Shown in pieces: positions 32,766 through 40,397 of a stretch of 42,522 bases of DNA. Under the pieces are notes generated by a model. It was not told the DNA's origin. It was given only the letters and a program-made list of their open reading frames with translations, and did no database searches. Numbering within the stretch: position 1 is the first letter of the stretch; each line of letters opens with the position of its first letter. The DNA comes from Phenylobacterium sp. (GTDB lineage: Bacteria; Pseudomonadota; Alphaproteobacteria; Caulobacterales; Caulobacteraceae): assembly GCA_020402585.1 (NCBI GenBank), contig JADBZH010000010.1, forward strand, positions 1-42,522, written 5' to 3'. Made by a program: the position numbers and the translations under genes.

Positions 32766-33791
32766 TTGAATCGCGACTTCAGATCCATTCCCGTGATCGA
32801 TATCGAGGGTCTGAGATCCTCTGACCCTTTCTCCCGCCGCGCAGTCGCTTCCGAGATCGAGGCGGCGGCCCGGGAGGTCGGCTTCTTCTACGTGACGGGG
32901 CACGGCGTTCCGCAGGCGGCGCGGCGACAGCTCGAAGCCGCCGCCCAGAGGTTCTTCGCGCTCCCCGACGAAAGGAAGATGGAGGTCTACATCGGGCGCT
33001 CCCAGAACCACTCCGGCTATGTGCCTGAAGGCGAGGAGGTCTTCTCCAGCGGGAAGATCGACCGGAAGGAAGCCTTCGATGTGGGCCTGGACTACGACGG
33101 GCCGCCGCGGGGCGGCATGCTGGGCCCGAACCTCTGGCCGGACCTGGAGGGGTTCAAGGCTGACGTCGGCGCCTATTACGCCCAGGTGCAGGACCTGGCG
33201 CGGGTCCTCTTCCGGGGCTTCGCCCTGGCGCTCGGACAACCCGAGGACTTTTTCGAAAACAGGCTCTCCGCGCCGCCCGCGCAGCTGCGCCTCATCCACT
33301 ATCCCTTCGATCCGGACGCCGTCGATGCCGAGGGCATTGGCGCGCATACCGACTATGAGTGCTTCACCATCCTCTATTCCACGGCCCCGGGCCTGGAGGT
33401 CCTCAATGGCGCCGGGGAATGGATCGACGCCCCGCCCCTTGAAGGGGGCTTCATCATCAATATCGGGGACATGATCGAGACCTGGTCGAATGGCGCCTTC
33501 GTGGCCACGAGCCATCGCGTCCGCAAGGTGTCGGCCGAGCGATACTCCTTTCCCTTCTTCGCCACCTGTGACTACGACACGGCCGTCGAACCTCTGCCGG
33601 GTTTCGTGTCCGCAGACCGTCCGGCGCGCTATCCCAGGATCATTTCCGGCGAGCACCTGTTCGCCCAGACCGCCCAGACCTTCGGATACCTCAAGAGGCG
33701 CATGGCGGACGGCGCCGTCAGCCTGCCGCAGGGCGCCCAGGCCCTTGAAAGCTTCGGCCAGCAGGCCCGCGCAAAGTCAGCCGCCAGATGA
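32766..33791 (+). CDS. 2-oxoglutarate/Fe(II)-dependent oxygenase (isopenicillin N synthase family)
   Basis: A 341-residue oxygenase with an N-terminal non-haem dioxygenase domain (PVIDIEGL, REVGFFYVTGHGVPQ) and the 2OG-Fe(II) core. Iron ligands are His194 and Asp196 (GAHTDYECF) and His250 (SHRV); Arg259 with Ser261 (RYSFPFF) is the 2-oxoglutarate RxS motif. The start is TTG at 32766, chosen because GGAGG lies seven bases upstream and the domain begins at once. It has its own copy of the cluster's operator and is divergent from the transporter. Some relatives (ethylene-forming enzyme, plant homoarginine hydroxylase) release guanidine from guanidino compounds; a similar job here is inference. 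Confidence 0.9.
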   Translation: MNRDFRSIPVIDIEGLRSSDPFSRRAVASEIEAAAREVGFFYVTGHGVPQAARRQLEAAAQRFFALPDERKMEVYIGRSQNHSGYVPEGEEVFSSGKIDRKEAFDVGLDYDGPPRGGMLGPNLWPDLEGFKADVGAYYAQVQDLARVLFRGFALALGQPEDFFENRLSAPPAQLRLIHYPFDPDAVDAEGIGAHTDYECFTILYSTAPGLEVLNGAGEWIDAPPLEGGFIINIGDMIETWSNGAFVATSHRVRKVSAERYSFPFFATCDYDTAVEPLPGFVSADRPARYPRIISGEHLFAQTAQTFGYLKRRMADGAVSLPQGAQALESFGQQARAKSAAR

Positions 33792-34732
33792 GTCTGGACC
33801 TGCTTGCTGCAACCCGTCCCTATGCCGAGCCCCTGGCGGTTCCTCAGTGGACCCTGGGCTGCTTTCATCGCCGGTGCATCACCTTCGCCTCGGGGGTCGA
33901 GGACACGTCGACGCGGGTGATCTGGATCCAGAGCCACGGCCTCACCGGTGATCTGCGGCTGCCCCTTGTCCGCCCGGACGTCCGGGCCCGCGGCGCCCTG
34001 GAGGCCTGCACCGAAGTTGAGCGGGCCGAACTCGCGCAGGGGGAGGGCTTTGTGGCCCGCACCTCCTGGGACGGGGCCCTGATGCACTGGGACGCCTTCG
34101 CCGCCTTCCAGCCCTACGAGAAATGGCCTGAGCCCGGCCGCCTGGAGCGGGTCGGCGCCTGCCTGGTGGAATGGGCTCCGAGCGGGATCTATGTGGAAGA
34201 CTGGCGGCTCCAGCCGGGAGCCTCTGGACTGTCCGTGGGACTGCAGCTCGTCTCCGAGACCGGGGCGGACGGCGTCTGCCGGCGCCGGACCGGAGGACTG
34301 GTCATCGCCGGCGACCACGCCCTGATGCTGATCGGTCGGCGCACGCCCTTGCCGGCAGGGCGGGCCCACGAGATCCTCGCCGCCGATCCTGGCCGGTGGG
34401 AACAGGCCTTCGACTGCGAGGTCGCCTACGCCGTCCGACACGAGGGCGCCTGGCCCATCCAGCTGGCGGTGAACCCGTTCACGGAGGGGAGTGACCTCCT
34501 GGGGCGTGCGGTCTTCGAGCCGGATCCCAGCCCCGATCTCCTCGTCCAGCGGAACCCCGAACCCGGCGCCGCCTGGCGGGAGCGCCTCTGGCGCATCGAC
34601 ACCTTGCGCGCGGATCTTGCCGCCGGCGCCGCCACATTCGCCCTGCCCGGAGGATTGGAGTGGCTTGCCCGGGAGTCGGACGCCCTCGGGATTTCAGACC
34701 GACAGCTGGTTAGAATCGCTTCTGCAGGATGA
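33788..34732 (+). CDS. Conserved-looking beta-rich protein of unknown function, coupled to the oxygenase
   Basis: A 314-residue cytoplasmic protein without signal or membrane segment. The ATG overlaps the oxygenase stop (ATGA), so the two proteins are made together. It is rich in predicted beta strands and Trp/Gly turns: STRVIWIQSHGLTGDLRLPL early on, ARTSWDGALMHWDAFAAFQP, VEWAPSGIYVEDWRLQPGA and GGLVIAGDHALMLIGRRTPL. The first stretch recalls lipocalin-like barrels such as HRI1-type proteins, but this resemblance is weak. I do not recognise a family with confidence. Its 3' end overlaps the convergent TBDR gene by 23 bases. Membership in the guanidine regulon is inferred from coupling to the oxygenase. 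Confidence 0.85.
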   Translation: MSLDLLAATRPYAEPLAVPQWTLGCFHRRCITFASGVEDTSTRVIWIQSHGLTGDLRLPLVRPDVRARGALEACTEVERAELAQGEGFVARTSWDGALMHWDAFAAFQPYEKWPEPGRLERVGACLVEWAPSGIYVEDWRLQPGASGLSVGLQLVSETGADGVCRRRTGGLVIAGDHALMLIGRRTPLPAGRAHEILAADPGRWEQAFDCEVAYAVRHEGAWPIQLAVNPFTEGSDLLGRAVFEPDPSPDLLVQRNPEPGAAWRERLWRIDTLRADLAAGAATFALPGGLEWLARESDALGISDRQLVRIASAG

Positions 34733-37052
34733 CGCCGTAGGTCCGGGGTTCCAGCAGGCGCACATTCCGGTAGCGGCCGATCAGGGCGTCCTCGATGATG
34801 ATGTTGGTGATGTTGTCATCGTCGGTGAGGTTCTTCACGAACAGCCTCGCGCTGAGGCCCATGGGATCGTTCTCCAGGCGGAACTGAAGGTCGATGACCC
34901 CCCAGGCGTCGATGCGGTCAGTGGGCGTGTTGTACTCCCGGGCGTAGTAGGCGTCCTGCCAGGTGCCGTCGACCCGGAAGGTCGCCGTCCAGTCGCTGGT
35001 CCCGACCGGGGCCTGGTACTGGGCCCCTGCCCTGGCCTTGAAGCCCGGCGAGTGCGGCAGTTCGTTGCCTTCGAGATTGACCCTGACCGTGGGCGTGGTG
35101 GCCGTCAGGCTCTGGGCCGGGTTGGCGGCGTCCTCGCTCAGGAAGGTCCCGATGCGGGTGTTGAGATGCGAGAGGTTGGCGTCAAACAGCCAGTTCTGGC
35201 CCAGGGAGTAAACGAACTCGCCCTCGATCCCGTAGATGTCGGCGTCGGCGTTGCGGGTGACGACGCCGCCATTAATGCGCTGGCCCAGCTGCAGGCCCGT
35301 GTAGTCGTAGTAGAAGGCTGTCAGGTTGGCCTGCAGGGCGCCGTCGGCGAGCAGGTTCTTGGTTCCCACCTCATAGGCGGTCACGGTTTCGGGGCCGAAG
35401 GTCGGCGCCGTGGCGTTGGTGTTCTGCCCGCCGCCCTTGTAGCCGGTGGCGATAGAGCCATAGACTAGGGTCTTGTCCGTGAAGGAAAGGTCCGGCGACC
35501 AATCTGCTGCGACCTTGTAGGTGGTCTTTTGGCCTTGGAACTTCGCATAGGCCCAGGGGTTCAGCCCGGAGAGCACGATGGAGCGGCTCTCGCCGGAGCG
35601 TTCCTCCTCGGTATAGCGCAGGCCCACTGTCAGGCGGAGGGTCGGCGCGACCTCGTAATAGCCCTCGCCGAAGAGCGCCCAGGTCTCGTTCTTGCCGTTT
35701 CGGGTCAGGGACGACACCCGCCAGGTCTCTGCGGGCCGGCCCAGCGCCCTTTGGAAGGATTCGATCGCCGGATGCCAGGTCTCGAAGCCGCCAGAGCTGG
35801 TACCCTGTGCGCCGAAGTAGCCGACGAGGAAGTTCAAGGCCCCCTCGAACTGCGAGGCCAGGCGCAGTTCGCCGGTCCTGGTGTCACCTCGCGTCGTAAA
35901 GCTGTCGGTTGTCAGCAGCCGGTTGGTCGTGACCTGGGTGGTGCGATCCTTGAAGTAGGTGATCGGCTGCGTGAATCGGAATGGCAGGTCTGCATTGTCC
36001 CAGTCGGTGTTCTGCTCGCTGGAGAACTCAGAGTAGCCCAGGACGGCCGACAGGGTGAGCTGGCCGAAGTCGTGATTGAACTCGAGTGAGGCGGTGGTCT
36101 GCTCGGCCTCATAGGTCGGGTCCGTATCGGCTGCGATCCGGCGCAGGTCTGTCGGGTTGGGCGCGCCGGCATAGATGTTGCCGCCCGCCGGGAAGGGCGT
36201 GAAGTTTCGCGCCAGGGTCTGCAGGATCGTGGTGTTCGCATCGGGAGAGTCGAAGCCCAGGACCCTCGGGTCGCAACCCAGGACCGGGTGGGCCTTGCAC
36301 AGGCGTTTGCCCTCGCGAGCCCTCGAGCTGTCCTCCTCGAACTGGCTGAGCACCAGGGTCGCGTCCGTCCGCTCCCCGAGGTTCAGGACCAGGGAGCCCC
36401 GAACGCCCCACTGGCTGCGGCCATCCACGTCATTGCCTGTCGCCTCATTGCGGGTGTAGCCGCTGCGGTCGAGGGAGTAGCCCGCCAGTCGAACAGCTGC
36501 GACCTCGCCCAGGGGCAGGTCGACCGCACCGCCCACCCGGATGCTTTCGTAGTTGCCGGCCTGGACGCTCACGTCCCCGCCGAACTCGGATCCGGGCTTC
36601 CGGGTGATGATGTTGATCGCCCCGCCGGTGGTGTTGCGGCCGTAGAGGGTGCCTTGCGGTCCCCTGAGCACCTCGATTCGGGAGACATCGAAGTACTCGT
36701 TCTGCGGCGGATAGCCGACGGCCGCGCCATTGACGAAGGTGGGTACGCCCGGGTCGACCCCGGCCAGAGCGTTGTTGCCCACCCCGCGGAGCGTGAATCG
36801 GTCATTGCCGGTCAGGACGGCGTTGGGGATGGAAAGCTGGATGTCCGTGGCGTCCTCGATCTGCACCCGGTCCAGAGCGGCTCCCGAGAAGGCGCTGACG
36901 GCGATCGGCACGTCCTGGAGGTTCTGTTCCCGCTTCTGTGCGGTGACGACCAGTTCTTCGATCTGATTGACGGACTCTGCTGCGGCGGGCGCGCCGGCCA
37001 TCAGGGCGATCGTTGACACCGCAGCGACGGCGACAGAACGGTAGCTTCGCAT
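34710..37052 (-). CDS. TonB-dependent outer-membrane receptor, divergent from MFS carrier
   Basis: A 780-residue TonB-dependent receptor. The frame is open to 37121, but the start at 37052 is supported by GGAGGGGAG seven bases upstream and a signal peptide ending near PAAAES. A TonB-box-like IEELVVTAQKREQNLQD, the plug signature GPQGTLYGRNTTGGAINIITRKP, and a barrel ending in RTYGVILQKRF follow. It is a third receptor of the same broad family as those in the phosphonate locus but with its own plug loops. Divergence from an MFS carrier with two copies of an ATTG-N10-CAAT element between them suggests outer- and inner-membrane steps for one substrate. Its last 23 bases overlap the convergent gene of unknown function. 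Confidence 0.93.
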   Translation of the reverse strand: MRSYRSVAVAAVSTIALMAGAPAAAESVNQIEELVVTAQKREQNLQDVPIAVSAFSGAALDRVQIEDATDIQLSIPNAVLTGNDRFTLRGVGNNALAGVDPGVPTFVNGAAVGYPPQNEYFDVSRIEVLRGPQGTLYGRNTTGGAINIITRKPGSEFGGDVSVQAGNYESIRVGGAVDLPLGEVAAVRLAGYSLDRSGYTRNEATGNDVDGRSQWGVRGSLVLNLGERTDATLVLSQFEEDSSRAREGKRLCKAHPVLGCDPRVLGFDSPDANTTILQTLARNFTPFPAGGNIYAGAPNPTDLRRIAADTDPTYEAEQTTASLEFNHDFGQLTLSAVLGYSEFSSEQNTDWDNADLPFRFTQPITYFKDRTTQVTTNRLLTTDSFTTRGDTRTGELRLASQFEGALNFLVGYFGAQGTSSGGFETWHPAIESFQRALGRPAETWRVSSLTRNGKNETWALFGEGYYEVAPTLRLTVGLRYTEEERSGESRSIVLSGLNPWAYAKFQGQKTTYKVAADWSPDLSFTDKTLVYGSIATGYKGGGQNTNATAPTFGPETVTAYEVGTKNLLADGALQANLTAFYYDYTGLQLGQRINGGVVTRNADADIYGIEGEFVYSLGQNWLFDANLSHLNTRIGTFLSEDAANPAQSLTATTPTVRVNLEGNELPHSPGFKARAGAQYQAPVGTSDWTATFRVDGTWQDAYYAREYNTPTDRIDAWGVIDLQFRLENDPMGLSARLFVKNLTDDDNITNIIIEDALIGRYRNVRLLEPRTYGVILQKRF

Positions 37053-37104
37053 CTCGCACTCCCCTCCGGCGTCGGGACGCTGTCCCTTGTCCGCCAGCGT
37101 GTTG

Positions 37105-37122
37105 ATTGTAATAACCGTCAAT
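37105..37122. promoter_or_regulatory. ATTG-N10-CAAT element A, candidate TetR operator
   Basis: ATTGTAATAACCGTCAAT lies 53-70 bases before the TBDR start. It shares the longer pattern CCGTCAATAG-N2-AGAGGGG with element B, exactly 52 bp away, about five helical turns. Confidence 0.65.
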
Positions 37123-37156
37123 AGCTAGAGGGGCGGGCGGGGGACCGTCAAGTCCA

Positions 37157-37174
37157 ATTGAATACTCCGTCAAT
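37157..37174. promoter_or_regulatory. ATTG-N10-CAAT element B, candidate TetR operator
   Basis: ATTGAATACTCCGTCAAT ends 16 bases before the MFS start, overlapping where its promoter or leader must be. Its right half and the following AGAGGGG repeat those of element A. Confidence 0.65.
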
Positions 37175-37190
37175 AGTCAGAGGGGGCGGC

Positions 37191-38666
37191 ATGGAGCGGT
37201 CCGAAACTCCCGCCGAGGGCGCCAGGGCGACTGGTTCAGCCTCCCCGACGAGGGTGCAGAAGGTTTTCTACGGGCTGGGCCAGGCGGCGCAGTCCGGCGG
37301 CTTCGATACGGCGGTGGGCTTCGTCTTCTTCTACTATTCCGTCGTCCTGGGCCTATCAGGCGCCCTGGTGGGTGCGGCCCTGGCGATCGGGCTGGCCTTC
37401 GATGCGGTGGTGGATCCCTTCATCGGGTCGTGGTCGGACAATCTCAAGTCCCGGCTGGGTCGTCGGCTGCCACTGATGATGGCGGCGATCCTGCCGACCG
37501 TGATCAGTGTCGGCCTGTTGTTCTCTCCGCCCGCAGACCTTTCCCAGCCGCTCCTCTTCGCCTGGCTCGTCGTGTTCTCGGTCGCCGGCCGCATCGCGAT
37601 CTCCCTGTTCCATGTGCCCTACGTGGCCCTCGGGGCGGAACTGGCGACGGACTATGCAGAGCGGACAAGCGTGGTTGTTTACAGGTCCGCCGCCGGGGTC
37701 CTGGCCGGCCTCGCGATTACCGCAGTGGGCTACAGCGCCTTCTTCGCCAACGGAGGGCTGCAACGGGCCGAGGGCTATCCCGGCTTCGGGTGGGCGGCCA
37801 GCGCCATCCTGTTCGTCTGCATGACGGCCTGCTGCCTGGGCCTCCTCAGATACGCAGCGGCTCTGCCGCAGCCTGACCGGATTCCGCAGCCCATATGGAG
37901 TCGGCTCCCCTTTGAGGTGCGGGAGATCTTCGCCAACCGATCCTTCCGGCTCCTCTTCTTCTCGGCGCTGGTCACCTACCTGGCCCAAGGGCTGAACGCG
38001 ACGCTGAACAGCCATTCCTTCGTCTTCGTCTGGCTGCTGAAGAGCGAGTCCATCCAGTTCATCACCTACGCCTTTGTTGTCGGCCTTCTGCTCGGGGTAG
38101 GGTCCGCCCCGCGGGTCCAGGCCCGGCTGGAGAAGAAGACCGTGGTCCTGGTCGGCCTCTCCCTGTTGATCGCCAACTGGCTGGTGATGCAGGGGGCCTG
38201 GCTGGCGGGCGTCTATGCGCCCCTCGGGCCAGCCGCCCTGGCGCCCATGCAGCTCAACTCCTTCGTCGCCGGCGTCGGGATCGGGCTGGTGAGCGTCGCC
38301 TATCCCTCGATGATGGCGGACGCGGCCGACGAGCACGAATACCTCTTCGGGCGACGCCGGGAGGGAATCTATTTCGCGGGCCTCGGCTTCGCCAACAAGG
38401 CCGCCGTGGGCATAGGGGTCCTGCTGGCCGGGGTGGCTCTGGACATCATCCGATTTCCCCGAGAGATCGGCCAGACCGTCGGCGCGGTGCTTCCGCACGA
38501 GGTCCAGGTCCGGCTTGTGCTGGTCTGGGGCCCCATCCCGGCGGTGATCGCCGTAGCCTCCATGGTCATCTTTGCATCCTACGCGATCACCCGGTCCCGG
38601 CACGCCGCCATCGCCGCCGACCTGCGGGCGCGGGCCTCCGGGGTGGTCCCAGGCGGCGGCGCCTGA
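37191..38666 (+). CDS. MFS transporter, GPH (MelB-like) cation symporter type
   Basis: A 491-residue inner-membrane carrier with about twelve hydrophobic segments. The GPH/MelB signature is clear near the N-terminus: AFDAVVDPFIGSWSDNLKS followed by RLGRRLPLMMAAILP, a loop between helices 2 and 3 with the conserved Asp-Pro and Arg-Arg. The ATG at 37191 follows AGAGGGGG. A second loop reads MADAADEHEYLFGRRREG, also typical of this family. It is divergent from the TBDR and convergent with the TetR gene, whose stop lies three bases away. GPH carriers import sugars, glucuronides and other organic acids; the substrate here is unknown but probably the same as that of the TBDR. Confidence 0.92.
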   Translation: MERSETPAEGARATGSASPTRVQKVFYGLGQAAQSGGFDTAVGFVFFYYSVVLGLSGALVGAALAIGLAFDAVVDPFIGSWSDNLKSRLGRRLPLMMAAILPTVISVGLLFSPPADLSQPLLFAWLVVFSVAGRIAISLFHVPYVALGAELATDYAERTSVVVYRSAAGVLAGLAITAVGYSAFFANGGLQRAEGYPGFGWAASAILFVCMTACCLGLLRYAAALPQPDRIPQPIWSRLPFEVREIFANRSFRLLFFSALVTYLAQGLNATLNSHSFVFVWLLKSESIQFITYAFVVGLLLGVGSAPRVQARLEKKTVVLVGLSLLIANWLVMQGAWLAGVYAPLGPAALAPMQLNSFVAGVGIGLVSVAYPSMMADAADEHEYLFGRRREGIYFAGLGFANKAAVGIGVLLAGVALDIIRFPREIGQTVGAVLPHEVQVRLVLVWGPIPAVIAVASMVIFASYAITRSRHAAIAADLRARASGVVPGGGA

Positions 38667-38669
38667 GGT

Positions 38670-39287
38670 TCAGGATCCCAGACTCCGCTGCAGGTTCGCG
38701 AGACCGCCGGTAATCAGGGCCACGCACATCCCGGTCGCCGTCTCGACGTCGAGTTGGCCGTCCGCCACCAGGCGTCCCGCCTGGTCCGTAACCGCTGAAA
38801 CCATCTCGATGCCGGCGATGGCCATCGGCAGGGGAAGGCCATACTCACGCCGGGCGGCCCTCACGAAGTAGCGGACGGTCCGCTCCCGGTCCGCCCGGTT
38901 CTCCGCCTCCATCAACAGTGCGACGGAGGGATCAGAGAGCAGGGCGGCGATCAGCGCGCCGCGGTCGCGGGTCTGTTCCAGGTAGAGACGGGTGGTCTGG
39001 CGGATCAGGTCGTCAAAGCTCTCGGCCTGCAGGGCGCTGGCCATGCCGCGGTCGCGCAGCTCCGCCTGCTCACGGTTGAGAAGCGCCGTCAGCAGGGCGT
39101 CCCGCGTGGGAAAGTAATTGTAGACGAGGCCCTTGCTGATCCCGACGTCGCGGGCGAGCCTTTCCATGCTGACCGCATAGAGGCCCTCCGCCAGGATCAG
39201 ATGCGCCGCCTCGTCCAGGATCTGTTCCCGCCGCACTTCCGGCGTCAGCCGGGTGCGCTTTCGCTGCAAGGAGGCCGGCGCGTTCAC
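38670..39287 (-). CDS. TetR family transcriptional regulator
   Basis: A 205-residue regulator with the TetR helix-turn-helix at about residues 15-62: RREQILDEAAHLILAEG, SMERLARDVGISKGLVYNYF and PTRDALLTALL. The C-terminal ligand domain has no family-specific motif that I recognise. The frame is open to 39383, but a GTG at 39287 with AAGG eight bases upstream gives the usual short N-terminus. It sits inside the cluster between the MFS and hotdog genes, and three matching ATTG-N10-CAAT elements lie in the two divergent promoter regions around it, making it the best candidate repressor of the cluster. It is 154 bp downstream of the hotdog gene in the same orientation. Confidence 0.9.
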   Translation of the reverse strand: MNAPASLQRKRTRLTPEVRREQILDEAAHLILAEGLYAVSMERLARDVGISKGLVYNYFPTRDALLTALLNREQAELRDRGMASALQAESFDDLIRQTTRLYLEQTRDRGALIAALLSDPSVALLMEAENRADRERTVRYFVRAARREYGLPLPMAIAGIEMVSAVTDQAGRLVADGQLDVETATGMCVALITGGLANLQRSLGS

Positions 39288-39441
39288 AGTGCAGCCTTGC
39301 GGTTGATGGTGGCGACAACGGGATCGGGCAAGGGAGTCTCCGACGAGGTCCGCTGAGTGTGCCACGATTTCCGCGAATCCCAAGCCGACGGATCCCGGAG
39401 GCGCAGAGGGCTGGCGCCAGATTGCTCCCAGTCCGGCCGGC

Positions 39442-40323
39442 CTAGGCCCAGAGCTGCGACGAGGCCTTCAGGAGGCGGCTCATCATGACGAGGCGGGCCA
39501 CGGGGCGACCGCCTGTGGCCTCCCGGAGCGTGCTCTCGTACCAGGCGACCTCGGTCTTGGGGGACTCGCCCAGGGCCAGCACCCGGCCGTCCACCCGATA
39601 GTCCTGGTCCAGGAGGACCGGGCCGTCGAGGAACTCCAGTTCGATGGCGCCGAACATCCCTACATAGTCGCCCTCTGTCGGGAACAGGGGCTTCTCCACG
39701 ACGCGAAGGGCGTCGATGGCGACGGCGGGCGCTGCGACGAGAGCTCCGAAGAGGGTTTCGTCGCGATACTCCGGCAGGGGCTCGGTCACCCCCTCGAGGC
39801 GCCGCAGCGCCGTCGTGCTGTCCAGGCGACTGGGGACATCCCTGACAGCGTCGCCGACCCGGGAGGACCTGAGGATCCGCAGGTCTGTCGCCGGCCGCTG
39901 CTGGCCGACCCTCTGCCTCAGGGCCGAGTCGGGATCATCACCTCCAGCCCAGGCCGTGCCCTCGCAGACGCGGACGCCCTCGGGCGTCTCCATCCAGGCG
40001 GGCGCCCGCCGGACGCCCGTGGCGAGGATCTCGACATCGCCGACGAAGGCTCGGACAGGTTCGCCGTCCGTCGTGGCGTTCAGGAAGTGCAGGGACAGGC
40101 CTCCGCGCTGGCGCCAGTCCTCTCCGAACCGCGCCAGCAGCAGGGGCGGAAACTGCTCAAAGTGGATGTTCCCCGCCACGGTCCCGCCCCGGAAGCCCAG
40201 GGTCTGGGCCGTCGCATCATCGTGGATGGATCCGGCGGCGTCGCGGGAGAGGTTGACCGGGCGTCGGAGGGGGCCCGCCAACACGCCGTCGCGAGCTTCG
40301 AAGGAAAAGGGTTCCGTCGCCAT
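39442..40323 (-). CDS. Hotdog-fold (MaoC-like) protein
   Basis: A 293-residue soluble protein. The start at 40323 is supported by AAGGGAGG five bases upstream. The region SIHDDATAQTLGFRGGTVAG at about residues 33-52 resembles the hydratase motif of MaoC/hotdog enzymes, with the conserved Asp, His and the Gly-Phe-Arg-Gly turn; NIHFEQFPPLLL follows. A second, weaker hotdog-like half runs from about residue 150 (LRILRSSRVGDAVRDVPSRL). It is divergent from an acyl-CoA dehydrogenase, across 74 bp with a shared candidate operator, so hydration or thioester chemistry on the same CoA pathway is likely. Exact activity is not established. Confidence 0.7.
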   Translation of the reverse strand: MATEPFSFEARDGVLAGPLRRPVNLSRDAAGSIHDDATAQTLGFRGGTVAGNIHFEQFPPLLLARFGEDWRQRGGLSLHFLNATTDGEPVRAFVGDVEILATGVRRAPAWMETPEGVRVCEGTAWAGGDDPDSALRQRVGQQRPATDLRILRSSRVGDAVRDVPSRLDSTTALRRLEGVTEPLPEYRDETLFGALVAAPAVAIDALRVVEKPLFPTEGDYVGMFGAIELEFLDGPVLLDQDYRVDGRVLALGESPKTEVAWYESTLREATGGRPVARLVMMSRLLKASSQLWA

Positions 40324-40360
40324 GCTGGCCTCCCTTGACCGCCGCTCTCGGGCGGATTTT

Positions 40361-40378
40361 ATTGACCAAAGATACAAT
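40361..40378. promoter_or_regulatory. ATTG-N10-CAAT element C, candidate TetR operator
   Basis: ATTGACCAAAGATACAAT lies in the 74-bp divergent region between the hotdog and acyl-CoA dehydrogenase genes; symmetry extends one base on each side (TATTG and CAATA). It is 38-55 bases before the hotdog start and 20-37 bases before the dehydrogenase start, so one bound dimer could block both promoters. Confidence 0.65.
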
Positions 40379-40397
40379 AGATGCCGAGCGCCTGTCC

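Noticed and set aside
33174..33180. Fourth TATTACG half-site
   Set aside because: It lies inside the oxygenase coding sequence and has no CGTAATA partner at the 12-bp spacing.
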